A stretch of 46,068 nucleotides of DNA from Methanobacteriota archaeon (GTDB lineage: Archaea; Thermoplasmatota; Poseidoniia; MGIII; CG-Epi1): contig JAPOKN010000004.1 of the NCBI GenBank assembly GCA_029977605.1, positions 1 through 46,068 on the forward strand, read 5' to 3'. Position 1 is the stretch's first letter, and every line of letters starts with the position of its first letter. Shown here piece by piece: positions 19,451 through 29,500 of the stretch. The notes beneath the pieces are model-generated. The model had not been told where the DNA came from and did not search any database. It saw only the letters and a program-made list of their open reading frames with translations. Made by a program: the position numbers and the translations under genes.

Positions 19451-20341
19451 ATGAGTCAAAAGAAATCTAGACAACAAAAAAAGCCAAAATCAGAAATTAA
19501 ATTGGCTGAAGAACGTTTTCAAAGTTGTGTAGTGAAAAGAAATAATTTCAATGACGAAGCCCGCTCCCTCCGGGATGAGCGAAATGCTTTACATGATCAA
19601 AGAGGAAAGATTATGGAAGAAATTATGAAGCATAGGGAAGAAATGAAATCAAATACTTCCGCTAAAGCTAAACATCAGAAGGTAAGAAATACTGCACAGG
19701 AAAAAGCTAAACAACTAATTTCAATAAAGCAACAGAAGCGAGGAAACAAAAAAGGTGGAAAGTCTCTTACCGATACAGTTCAGGCATTACATTCAGAAAT
19801 TCTTAATTTAGAAAGAAGAAGAGAAACTACGGAAATGCCAATTTCTAAAGAGAGAGAAGTAATGGAAAAGTTAGGAATATTGAGGAGAAGTTTGGGAGAG
19901 CAAGAGAGCGAACTTGCAACTCAAGAGCATTTAAATTTAGAAGTATCTGAATTAGATGCAGAAATAGATTCAGAATTTTCTAAGGCTAATGATGAGCATA
20001 GTGAAGTTATAGTTCTGGCCAAGCTCAATAAAAAAATATACAAAAAGGTTAGTAACCTTATGAAAGAAGCTTCCCATTTATCTACAGAAGCAGATAAAAA
20101 GCATAAAGAATTTGTAAATGTTCGTAAGAAAGCTGACAACCAACATTCTAAGGCTATGGAAATGCTAGAAGCATTAAAATTGCACAGAAAAACGGCTAAT
20201 GAAGAAAGACAAGCCAGATGGAAAGTAGTTAAAGACCATAGAAAGAACATAAAGGATGAGTTGTATAATCCTAAAAAATTAGAATCTGCAGCAGATGATG
20301 CCTTACAGCAATTAATGTCTGGCGGTAAAATAAACCTTTAA
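19451..20341 (+). CDS. Long coiled-coil protein (archaeal, Lys/Glu-rich)
   Basis: Heptad-rich, charged, no signal peptide; MSQKKSRQQKKPKSE at 19451 is a plausible start (track ORF opens at 19412). Stop overlaps the next start by 1 nt (TAATG). Confidence 0.75.
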   Translation: MSQKKSRQQKKPKSEIKLAEERFQSCVVKRNNFNDEARSLRDERNALHDQRGKIMEEIMKHREEMKSNTSAKAKHQKVRNTAQEKAKQLISIKQQKRGNKKGGKSLTDTVQALHSEILNLERRRETTEMPISKEREVMEKLGILRRSLGEQESELATQEHLNLEVSELDAEIDSEFSKANDEHSEVIVLAKLNKKIYKKVSNLMKEASHLSTEADKKHKEFVNVRKKADNQHSKAMEMLEALKLHRKTANEERQARWKVVKDHRKNIKDELYNPKKLESAADDALQQLMSGGKINL

Positions 20342-21075
20342 TGGACGCTATAATCCTCGCAGGTGGTTTTGCTAAGAGAATGTGGCCATTAACCAAGAAT
20401 AAACCTAAGCAACTTCTTAATCTTGCGGGGAAACCAATGCTTGATTATGTTTTTGATTCTTTAGATAATCTTGATTTTGAAAGAATTATTGTTTCAGTAA
20501 ATAGTTTTTTTGCACCTCAATTTCAAGAGTATTTATTGTCTAATTCTAAAGATAAGAAAATTGAATTATTTATTGAAGAAAGCACTAATGAAAACGAAAA
20601 ATTAGGCGCTTTAGGCGCTTTAAATCTTTTATTCAAAAAGAAAAAATTGGTAGGTCCAGTTTTCATAGCTGGAGGCGATAATTTGTCAGATTTTGATTTA
20701 ATAAAAATGATAGACCTGTACGAAAAATCGAATTCGGATGTTATTGGTTTATTTGATGTTGAAAATATAGAATTAGCAAAATTATATGGTATAGCTAACC
20801 TAGAGGGGAACAGGATCATTGATTTTGTTGAAAAACCTTCCTCTCCTCCATCGACGTTGGCAGCAACTGCTTATTGGCTACTTTCAGAATCAGGGATAAA
20901 TAATTTTTTTACGTACATAGAAGGCGGAGGAGATAGAGATGCAATGGGTAATTTTTTAACTTGGAACGTTAAACGCAATCCAGTATTGTCAGTATCATTT
21001 AAGGGAAGTTGGTATGATATTGGTGGTTTAGAATCTTATTCAGAGGCGCAGAATTGGTTAGAAAAAAGACCTTAG
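20341..21075 (+). CDS. Sugar-1-phosphate-type nucleotidyltransferase
   Basis: MDAIILAGGFAKRMWPLTKNKPKQLLNLAGKPMLDYV (LAGGxxxRxxPLTxxxPK) and GSWYDIGGLESY. Confidence 0.9.
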   Translation: MDAIILAGGFAKRMWPLTKNKPKQLLNLAGKPMLDYVFDSLDNLDFERIIVSVNSFFAPQFQEYLLSNSKDKKIELFIEESTNENEKLGALGALNLLFKKKKLVGPVFIAGGDNLSDFDLIKMIDLYEKSNSDVIGLFDVENIELAKLYGIANLEGNRIIDFVEKPSSPPSTLAATAYWLLSESGINNFFTYIEGGGDRDAMGNFLTWNVKRNPVLSVSFKGSWYDIGGLESYSEAQNWLEKRP

Positions 21076-21103
21076 GTTTTTTTTAGAACGGCTCTAGTGT
21101 TAA

Positions 21104-22762
21104 GTGATGACTAGTGATTTATCTATACTTGCAGAAGTTCTTGTCATCAGTTCCTTAATTATTTTATCATTAGGATATTTTTTTTCAAGCAAGAACCATA
21201 TTATTTTTGGTAAGAAGTTTCCTGTAAAAATAGGTCACAATCTGAATATTATAGGTTGGTTACTTCTAGGTTTTTTTTGGTGGATACAAGTAGAGCATTA
21301 CATTTTAATAAATGATCCAGCAAATGGTTTTTTCTGTGCATTAGCGATGCCGTTTTTCGGTTACCTGGCAATACATGAATATCTAAGTATACGTTGGAAT
21401 GCTAACTATGAACCACTCAGATGGCTAGCTGCGATGACAGTTGTTGCTGGAGGAATTTATTTTTTCGTTGAGCGAGTCCCTATTCTCTCAGGTTGGTTAA
21501 TTCAAATAGTTGCTGAACAATCAATATGGATATTAAATTCATTTGATATTCCAACATCTTTAGGTAATTTAGATTACGGTGATGGATCAAAATATTACAG
21601 GCCAGCTTCCAATCATGAAGAAGTTCAAATCGCCATTGAAGGTGATGAATGGCGTAATCCTGATTCAGTATCACTTACTATTGTATTAGCATGTACGGCT
21701 TTACAAAGTATGATAATATTTGTGGGCGGAGTTGTTTGTACTAAGGCTCCTGCAGATAGAAGATTTTATGCATTTCTTGCTACAGTCCCTGCAATTTATC
21801 TTTTAAATTTAATAAGAAATGCAGTTGTTATTTGGTTAACATATGAGCACATATGGGGGGATGAAACTTTTTTCTATGCTCACAGCGTTTTAGGGAAAGT
21901 TGGGAGTTTAATTGCCCTGGTATTTCTAGCAATAGCAGTATTTCACTTTTTGCCAGAAATGCAGGATTCCATATTAGGTGTAATTGATTTACCTCTTAGA
22001 AAGGCTCCGGATGGCTTACGAGGACTTCCTTTTGCTAAAGGTATGCCTTCCCAAGTAGCATATCTCTTAGTTACTGGCCTAGTATTATTTCCATTTGGTT
22101 TCTTTTCAAAATCAGTTGAAGAGCAAGGTTTTGATTCAAATCTTCCTCTTGAAAGCATGTATACCTTATCAATAATCTTGTTATTAGTTTCTTTCTTTTT
22201 GTTGTATTTTTACCGAGACCCTGAAAGAAAAATTGAAGCTGGAATTGTTAGTCCTGCTGATGGTCTTGTACAAAGAGCAGAAATAAAGAGTGGAATGGTC
22301 CGCCTATCTATCTTTATGAATGTACATAATGTTCATGTAAACAGGTCTCCTTTTGATGGGAAAATTTTGTCTATTAAACATAAATCTGGAGGTTACCTTC
22401 CAGCTTTTCACAAGGATTCAGATAGGAACGAACGTCTGATGACTAAGATAGAAACCTCAATTGGTGTAATGAAGGTAATTCAGATAGCTGGAGTTTTAGT
22501 TAGACGAATTGTTAGTTACGTTAAACCAGATACAGAAGTTACTAAGGGGGAAAGAATAGGCTTAATCCATTTCGGTTCTAGAGTTGATCTATCATTTGAA
22601 TCTGCAGGAATAGATATTTTAGTTAAAAAGGGAGACAGAGTATTGGCCGGACAACAATTAGCAGAATATACACCAATGTCTTCATTATCAGTTACTGAAA
22701 AGTTATTTGAGGCACCTAAGCGTATTCTGTCAAAATTACAGGCTTCCCAAAGTGATGAGTGA
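21104..22762 (+). CDS. Archaeosortase fused to phosphatidylserine decarboxylase proenzyme
   Basis: N-terminal polytopic half has the archaeosortase triad: LACTALQSM (C197), YLLNLIRNAVV (R238), FFYAHSVLGK (H260). C-terminal half has short-type PSD motifs: YRDPER, VSPADG, FMNVHNVHVNRSP, GERIGLIHFGSRVDL (Gly-Ser processing site G491-S492). Confidence 0.93.
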   Translation: MMTSDLSILAEVLVISSLIILSLGYFFSSKNHIIFGKKFPVKIGHNLNIIGWLLLGFFWWIQVEHYILINDPANGFFCALAMPFFGYLAIHEYLSIRWNANYEPLRWLAAMTVVAGGIYFFVERVPILSGWLIQIVAEQSIWILNSFDIPTSLGNLDYGDGSKYYRPASNHEEVQIAIEGDEWRNPDSVSLTIVLACTALQSMIIFVGGVVCTKAPADRRFYAFLATVPAIYLLNLIRNAVVIWLTYEHIWGDETFFYAHSVLGKVGSLIALVFLAIAVFHFLPEMQDSILGVIDLPLRKAPDGLRGLPFAKGMPSQVAYLLVTGLVLFPFGFFSKSVEEQGFDSNLPLESMYTLSIILLLVSFFLLYFYRDPERKIEAGIVSPADGLVQRAEIKSGMVRLSIFMNVHNVHVNRSPFDGKILSIKHKSGGYLPAFHKDSDRNERLMTKIETSIGVMKVIQIAGVLVRRIVSYVKPDTEVTKGERIGLIHFGSRVDLSFESAGIDILVKKGDRVLAGQQLAEYTPMSSLSVTEKLFEAPKRILSKLQASQSDE

Positions 22763-22765
22763 ATT

Positions 22766-23557
22766 ATGATTAATTTAAAAAAAGTATTTAGGCCATTAAC
22801 TTTGATTTCTTACGCAGATATGGCAACTTTACTAAGTGCTACTTTGGGTTTTTTAGCAATAACATACATGATTGATGGCAACGAGAAAAGTTACATTGTA
22901 GCTATGTTAATATTGCCATTTTGTGCGATTATTGACGGAATGGATGGTGCATTGGCTAGAAAATTTGGTACTAAACATCATTATGGAAAATACCTTGATT
23001 CAATTTCAGATTCAATATGTTTTGGAATCGCTCCGTCCATTTTGGTTTATTCCTTGTATTATAATTTAGATAAAGGCCCAGCAATAGATATTTTTGATGA
23101 TAACTTTGAGGTAAACTTAAGGTATAATATAGATAATATAATTGCAATTTCTTCAGCCTTATTAATCGCAATTTTAAGTATAATCAGATTAGCTAATTTT
23201 ACTATAGGTGATCAGGGTAGTAACGAATATTTTTCAGGTCTACCTTCCCCTGGGTTAACTATGTTTATAGTTGTAATTTCAATAAAGTATTCACAGATTA
23301 ATGATTATAATAATATACTAATTCCCTTATCAATTGGTTTGGTTTCACTACTAACTGCATCAACTATACCCTATGCTAAAGCTAGAAAACAATTTAAGTT
23401 TCCTATACTTTTTGGATTAATTGTACTGATAATAACAATAGTTCTTAGATATTTAGAACAAGCGTTTTGGCTCACAATATGGCCTTTAGCCTTACTTTTG
23501 TACTTAGTCTATTTTTTGCTTTTGCCGTTACTAATTTTAAACAGATATTTTGATTAG
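22766..23557 (+). CDS. pssA: CDP-diacylglycerol/archaeol-serine O-phosphatidyltransferase (phosphatidylserine synthase-like)
   Basis: DGMDGALARKFGTKHHYGKYLDSISDSICFGIAPS; CAPT motif with the PssA-like LDSxxDxxxFGxAP extension; 3 nt after the archaeosortase-PSD ORF. Confidence 0.88.
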   Translation: MINLKKVFRPLTLISYADMATLLSATLGFLAITYMIDGNEKSYIVAMLILPFCAIIDGMDGALARKFGTKHHYGKYLDSISDSICFGIAPSILVYSLYYNLDKGPAIDIFDDNFEVNLRYNIDNIIAISSALLIAILSIIRLANFTIGDQGSNEYFSGLPSPGLTMFIVVISIKYSQINDYNNILIPLSIGLVSLLTASTIPYAKARKQFKFPILFGLIVLIITIVLRYLEQAFWLTIWPLALLLYLVYFLLLPLLILNRYFD

Positions 23558-26500
23558 TGTTTTCTTCTGTAAACAATTAGTGCTAGGAGCCCTACAACAG
23601 ATAAGAATGAAGGTCCAGGAAGTAAAGAGTCCTCGCCTTCAGATGCAGTTTCTTCAGATATAATATCTCCTTCGACTGTAACTGTTAGAGTAACTTGATC
23701 TAATATCTCGAAGACATACCCTCCACTTGAAGATTCACTTGCAGATAAAATATTCAGTGTGTATGTATAAGTTCCAGGCAAAACTTCCCTTGCAATAACT
23801 GCTAAAGCCCCCCAATCTAGCGTTTCACCGGCCTGAACTTTTAATGGATATAATTTAGTATCGGATGGAGAAATAGCTAATCTCCATTCTTTACTATTTT
23901 CATCAAAATAGAGATCAGTATCTTTAGTTCCATCTGGCATAATCAATTCAAGCGCCACATCTACATCCACAGTTCCTTTATTATCAATAATGAAGCCAGT
24001 AGATGCAGTTTGTATTTTAGAAGCTTCAATAGTGATTTCAAAATTTGCTGAATCTAGACATAGATTACTCAAATCAGCGAAGCAAAGAGAAACATCTTGA
24101 ATTTCTTCAATCGGAGTTTGTACGACTATGTTTGATATAGATTTTGCTAATTCATTACCATTATCATCAAAAATTAATATTTCTAATCGATATGTTGCAT
24201 CAGAAGTTCCTAATGGAACATTAATGGTTGCGCTTACAACTTTAGCTTCATCAACATCTAAATCAAATGTTGCAGGTTCTAACATAACCCAACTTCCAGC
24301 TTGACTTTCAGCAACTACTTCTATGGCCTGTTTTCCATTTCCGTCACTTAAAATATTGAATACGATGGTATCAGATTCACCGGGTGCGATTGTTCTTAAG
24401 CCAGATCCTTCTCTTCTTAGAGTTACACCGGTTTCTAATTCTTCTACTGAAACTCTGATTGTTTTATCATCTTTTGCAGTTTCGTCACCTCTTGATGTGG
24501 CTTCAACTTCAATATACACATTTCCATCATCTTGGTCATCAGGAATTGAAATTATTCCATTGACAGTAGCTTCACCATCTGCTCCAATAGTAATTCCGTT
24601 TTCTTCAAATTGGACCCATTCATTTTCATCACCTAAAACTTCAAGATCAAATGTATCGGTTTCATCTCCGTTATTGTATATTGTTACACTAAATTCTACA
24701 TCCTGTCCAGCTACAGATTCAGTGTTTGTTGGACTTACAGCTATTTCGACTTCATAGTTTGTAGGATTATCTGTCACATCTATAGTTAAATCTAAAGTTT
24801 CAGTAACGTCTCCGGCAGTCAGAATAATAGTTAGATCATACAAGTCATATTCAGCATCATCTGGTATTGTTATTTGTAGTTCTATATCTTTACTTTCATT
24901 ACTTTTCATTTCCATTTGATTTGTCATAGATCCCCAATCTTCAGCAGATCCAACCATATCAAGATAGAAGGTATCAGTTCCAGAAGCTCCGTTTTTGATA
25001 ACAATATTAAATTCTAATTTTGCACCAGGTTCACCTTCTTTATCTTGATTAAAAGTAGATATCTCAGGTAGATGAACCATTTCAACATCTAAATCAATTT
25101 CTTTATCATCATTTCTATGATTCTCGTCCTCTTTTGTAGTCTCTACAATAATTATGTATTCACCGGGATTATTACTTTCCCATTCCCATTCTAATGTTTC
25201 TTCTTCACCAGATTCTAATGGTCCTGTTATCTGTTGATTGCTAGTCCAGACTTCGTTCTCTTCAGAATCCAGAATAGTTGCTTTAACATCAATAGCGGCC
25301 TGAGTATCAGATCCATAATTTTTTATTATACTTGAAAACGAAATAGTTGAATTTTCTTTTGCGTCGCTCTCCAATTTGAGTACTTTAACTCCGACATCAT
25401 CTGCAGCTGCAGAGGCCCGTAACCAGTCGAGAGCCCTTCCTACCATGTCCTCACGATCGTTTGAAGTGTTAACCTTACCAAATGTAAAAGGAGAAACAAT
25501 TAATCTGTAATCACCATCATAATGTAAAGACATATTGAAAACCTGTGCAGCATCATCCCAGTTTTCCATTCCATCTTCCATATCGTCAGATAGATGACTT
25601 GTAGTTCCTCCGTTAGAAGTTAATTCAACATCATCAAAATACCAACCCTCATAGGCATCAATAACCCCATCTGCTCCAAATCTCCATTTTAATTTTACAT
25701 CTTCGCCTGAGAAATTTGTTAGATCAAATGTAGCTTGTACCCACCCTCCAGATTGTCCGTAGTAACCAGGTTCTCCATCTAAACCGCTAACTGACTGAGC
25801 AGGATATCCTCCATTAGGCTGTATAACTTCCCACGTTTCTCCTCCATCAGTTGTAATTTGTACGTTTCCTCCATCATAAGCATAGCTTTCACTCTCAGTA
25901 TCATAGTAGTGTTGGAATGATAGCTGGGGGCTGTTTCCAAGTGTGAATTCATCTGAAGTATAAACAGAGTAATCCCATCCATTACCATACTCTCCATCGC
26001 CTTTAGATTCATCCCCTATCCACATTGAATGAGTAGGGCTATTTGCTTTTCGATTTGGATCGCTAACAGTATCTACAATATGCCACCAATTACTTCTATC
26101 AGTATAAAATGCACCAATGGCTTCATCGTTAGGCCTTATCCAATCAGCATAGTCAGAGAAATATATGCTTGTATCTCCCATATTATATTCAGCGTCGCCA
26201 AATATCTCATCTCCGTCTACTCCAATTAGCGGATCGGGCGTTCCAACATTGTTTCTAATGTAATCAATTTTAAAATAATCATATTCAAAATCGCCGGCTT
26301 CTCTTGGCCCGTCACTTTCGTTTAATGCAGTTAAAAATTGTTGTCCCATAATCCAAAGGCTTCCGCCTTGATCCAAATATTCACTAATACATTCTTGCCA
26401 GTTAGTAGTATTTCTTTGATTATGATCGCCTTGAGTCCATATAACAACATCATAGTTACTCATCAAATCTAAAGTAGGATATGGCCCTAATTCACCGAAT

Positions 26501-29500
26501 GATCCCAGTTCACTGTCATAAGGCATGGTGTAAACATCGTAGCCTCTGCTTTCACCATCAGTAAAGTATTCCTGTAAAGCGAACTTTAGTCTATTATCTA
26601 TCTTATCTACATCGTAGTAGTTGTTATATCCATTATTTTTACCGAAGTTTGCATCAACTAATAGAACTTTATCTCCACCTTCTTGTGAATAATAGAATGG
26701 AGTTGCGGAGATGTCACTACTGTCTTCAGTTTCAGGATCATCTCTACTTGTTACAGTTACTGTAAAGGAATGTTCATTTCCAGTAGGTTCCAATGTAGGA
26801 GCAATTACAACTACAGTAAAGTTTTGACTTGAGCCTGAACTTAGATAAATAGAGCTTACATGAGAAATAATTTCCCAATCATCCTCTTGTTCAGAATCTA
26901 AACTTATGTCGTAATATCCACTATTTTCTCCAGTATTTGTGGCAGTAAAGTTGAATGCTACAGATTCACCAGATAGTACATCTTTTGCTTGTTCTTGTAC
27001 CGCTAAAGCAACATTATAGCCACTTTCGGCTATATCTATATTTTCTTCTTTTGGATTATTACCAGCTCTTTCATCTCCAGTTAATAATGTTTCGACTCTT
27101 ATTGTGTAGGTACCTTCAGGTCCACCTTCCCAGGTCCACTCTAATGTAGAATTATCTTTTGATTCAAGTGAATCAATAGTTTGAGTTTCGTTGTAAACTT
27201 CAGTACCATCGTCTCTCGTTACTGTGCCTCTTATATCAAAATCATCTTGATCATTTGTTCCAAAATTGTAGATTTCAGAAGTAAAAGTTACAGCTCTTCC
27301 TGGTTTAGCTGTGCTAGGCGAATCTAATTCTTTAGTTCCAACATCGTTAGGTATCGGTGGAAGACTATAAACTGCAAAATTATCAACATACAATCCTTCA
27401 AGTTGAGTGAAGGTATTAGATTCAAATCTAAGTCTGAATGAAACATCGTCCTCATACTCACTTACATCACTTTCAAAATAGAGCCACCCATTCTCGTCAG
27501 CTCCATCGTATTCGCTAGAGTAATCTCCATCATCGCCGGGTAAAGTTTCTAAAAGTTCCCACTCGCCGGATTGATTTATTTCTAAGTTGACAAAATCATT
27601 TGGACCGTCAATTGCAAACCATACCATTGCAGAAACATATTTTTCAGCACCATCTCCTATGTCAAACGTAGGTGATTCTAAAGAATCATTTAGTGAAGCA
27701 CTGTAAGTTTCAGTACTTGGATTTCCTAAATACCATGAATAATCTCCAGAATAGGATTTGTTGCTATAGTAATTCCACTCACTTTCAACAATGTCGGCCA
27801 TCCAATCTCCGTCGCCATCTTCAAAATCATCTTCAAAATGAGTTTCAGTTCCACTGTTAACTTCAATATTATCAATATACCATCCTTCATAGGCTTCTAC
27901 ACTTGCATCTGTTCCGAACCTAAATTTGAATCTTACATCTTGATTAGTATAGTTTGCAAGACTAAAGGATGCAGTTTCCCAATCAGCAGTATCTCCTTCC
28001 CCAGAAGTTCCAGTGTATCCTGGTTCATTATCCAATCCAACTACGGCATCATCAGGGTATCCGCCGTCAGGATTGATGACTTCCCAAGTTTCTCCGTCGT
28101 CAGTTGTAATTTGAACATTACCTCCATCCCAACTAAATTCAGTACTATACCAAATATCAACAGACATCTGTGGGTTAGTTTGACCAAGTGAAATCTCTTC
28201 ACTTGTATAAACAGAAAAATCCCAATTATTGTCATATTCACCATCTCCCTTAGATTCATCTCCAACCCACATCGCATGAGTTGGACTAGATGCTTCTCTG
28301 TTACTATCTTCGTCAGTATCGATTAAATGCCATGGATTGCTTAATGATTTGTAATTAGTCCACCCATTAACTCCGCTTTCCATGTCATCACTAAATTCAA
28401 CATCGACACTTCTCATCATTGAATCAATTATATCATTTTCTGGAACTTCATCATCATCATCTATGACTTTAGCTTCAAACCAAAAAGTTCCGTAATCATC
28501 AGTTTCCCATTCCCATGTAAGTGTTAAATCTTCACCTGGAGCTAAATCTTCAACATCTTTATTTCCTAAATTTTCAACAACGTTTCCTGCTCCATCATAG
28601 ATTTTACCACTAATTTCAGAATTCATAGTAACATCTCCACTATTTGTAACAATTACACTCATTTCTCTTTCTTCATCTTTCTCAGCGATCATTGGAGTAA
28701 CACGAGCATCTTTTACTTCTAAATCATACGTAACATAGGTATTAACTTTGATAATCTTTTCATTATTTTCCTCTTTTTCATCATTTGAAATTGTGGCCTT
28801 ACTTTTTATCTGATAAACATAGTCTTCATCATCTGGAGTATCCCATTCAAATTCAACAAAAGCACCAGTGCCTGAATCTAGTGAAATAGTTTCAGATTCA
28901 GTAAACGTGTACGAGCTATTCAAACATGTAATTTCTAACGAAACTTGAATACTATCTTGGTCTTCAGTACCTCTGTTTCTTACTGTAACATTTACAATGT
29001 TTTCAACGTTAGGTTCAACAGTCTCTTCATCTTTAGGCGTATTAAATCTGCTTAAACTTACATCATTTTCTAGTTGTTCAACAAGGTATTCAACAACGTT
29101 TTCCATAAATTCGTCCCTATCATCACTACTTGTAATAGAACTAAAATCAATAGTCATGAATACCAATTTGAATTCATCTTCAGTTCTTATGGTTGAAATA
29201 TTATAGTCTCCATTTGAACTTAAGACTTTTTCAAATCCGCTTCTAGGATTAATATCGTCTGCAAAATCTGAGCTTATCGCATCAGCATCGTATTCTATAC
29301 CATCAGAAATAGGATCATCGTCTTCACCATATACTACAGCAGGTGTTGCCCTGTCATTATCGGCATAACTAACGCCAAGATAATCGTGTTCAAAGTCACC
29401 AGCGCTACGATCACCGTCTGATGTATCAAAATCATACAAAATATCCATTCCTATAACCCACATAGCTCCTCCATCCTCTAGATATTCTGCGACATTTGAT

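Noticed and set aside
21078-21084. Oligo-T run before the archaeosortase gene as a terminator
   Set aside because: Only 28 nt separate the two same-strand genes and no distinct promoter is clear; a terminator cannot be asserted.
24323-29206. Multiple plus-strand ORFs inside giant gene 2 (e.g. 24323-24757, 27838-28191)
   Set aside because: Shadow ORFs opposite a strongly supported 2200-aa coding frame.
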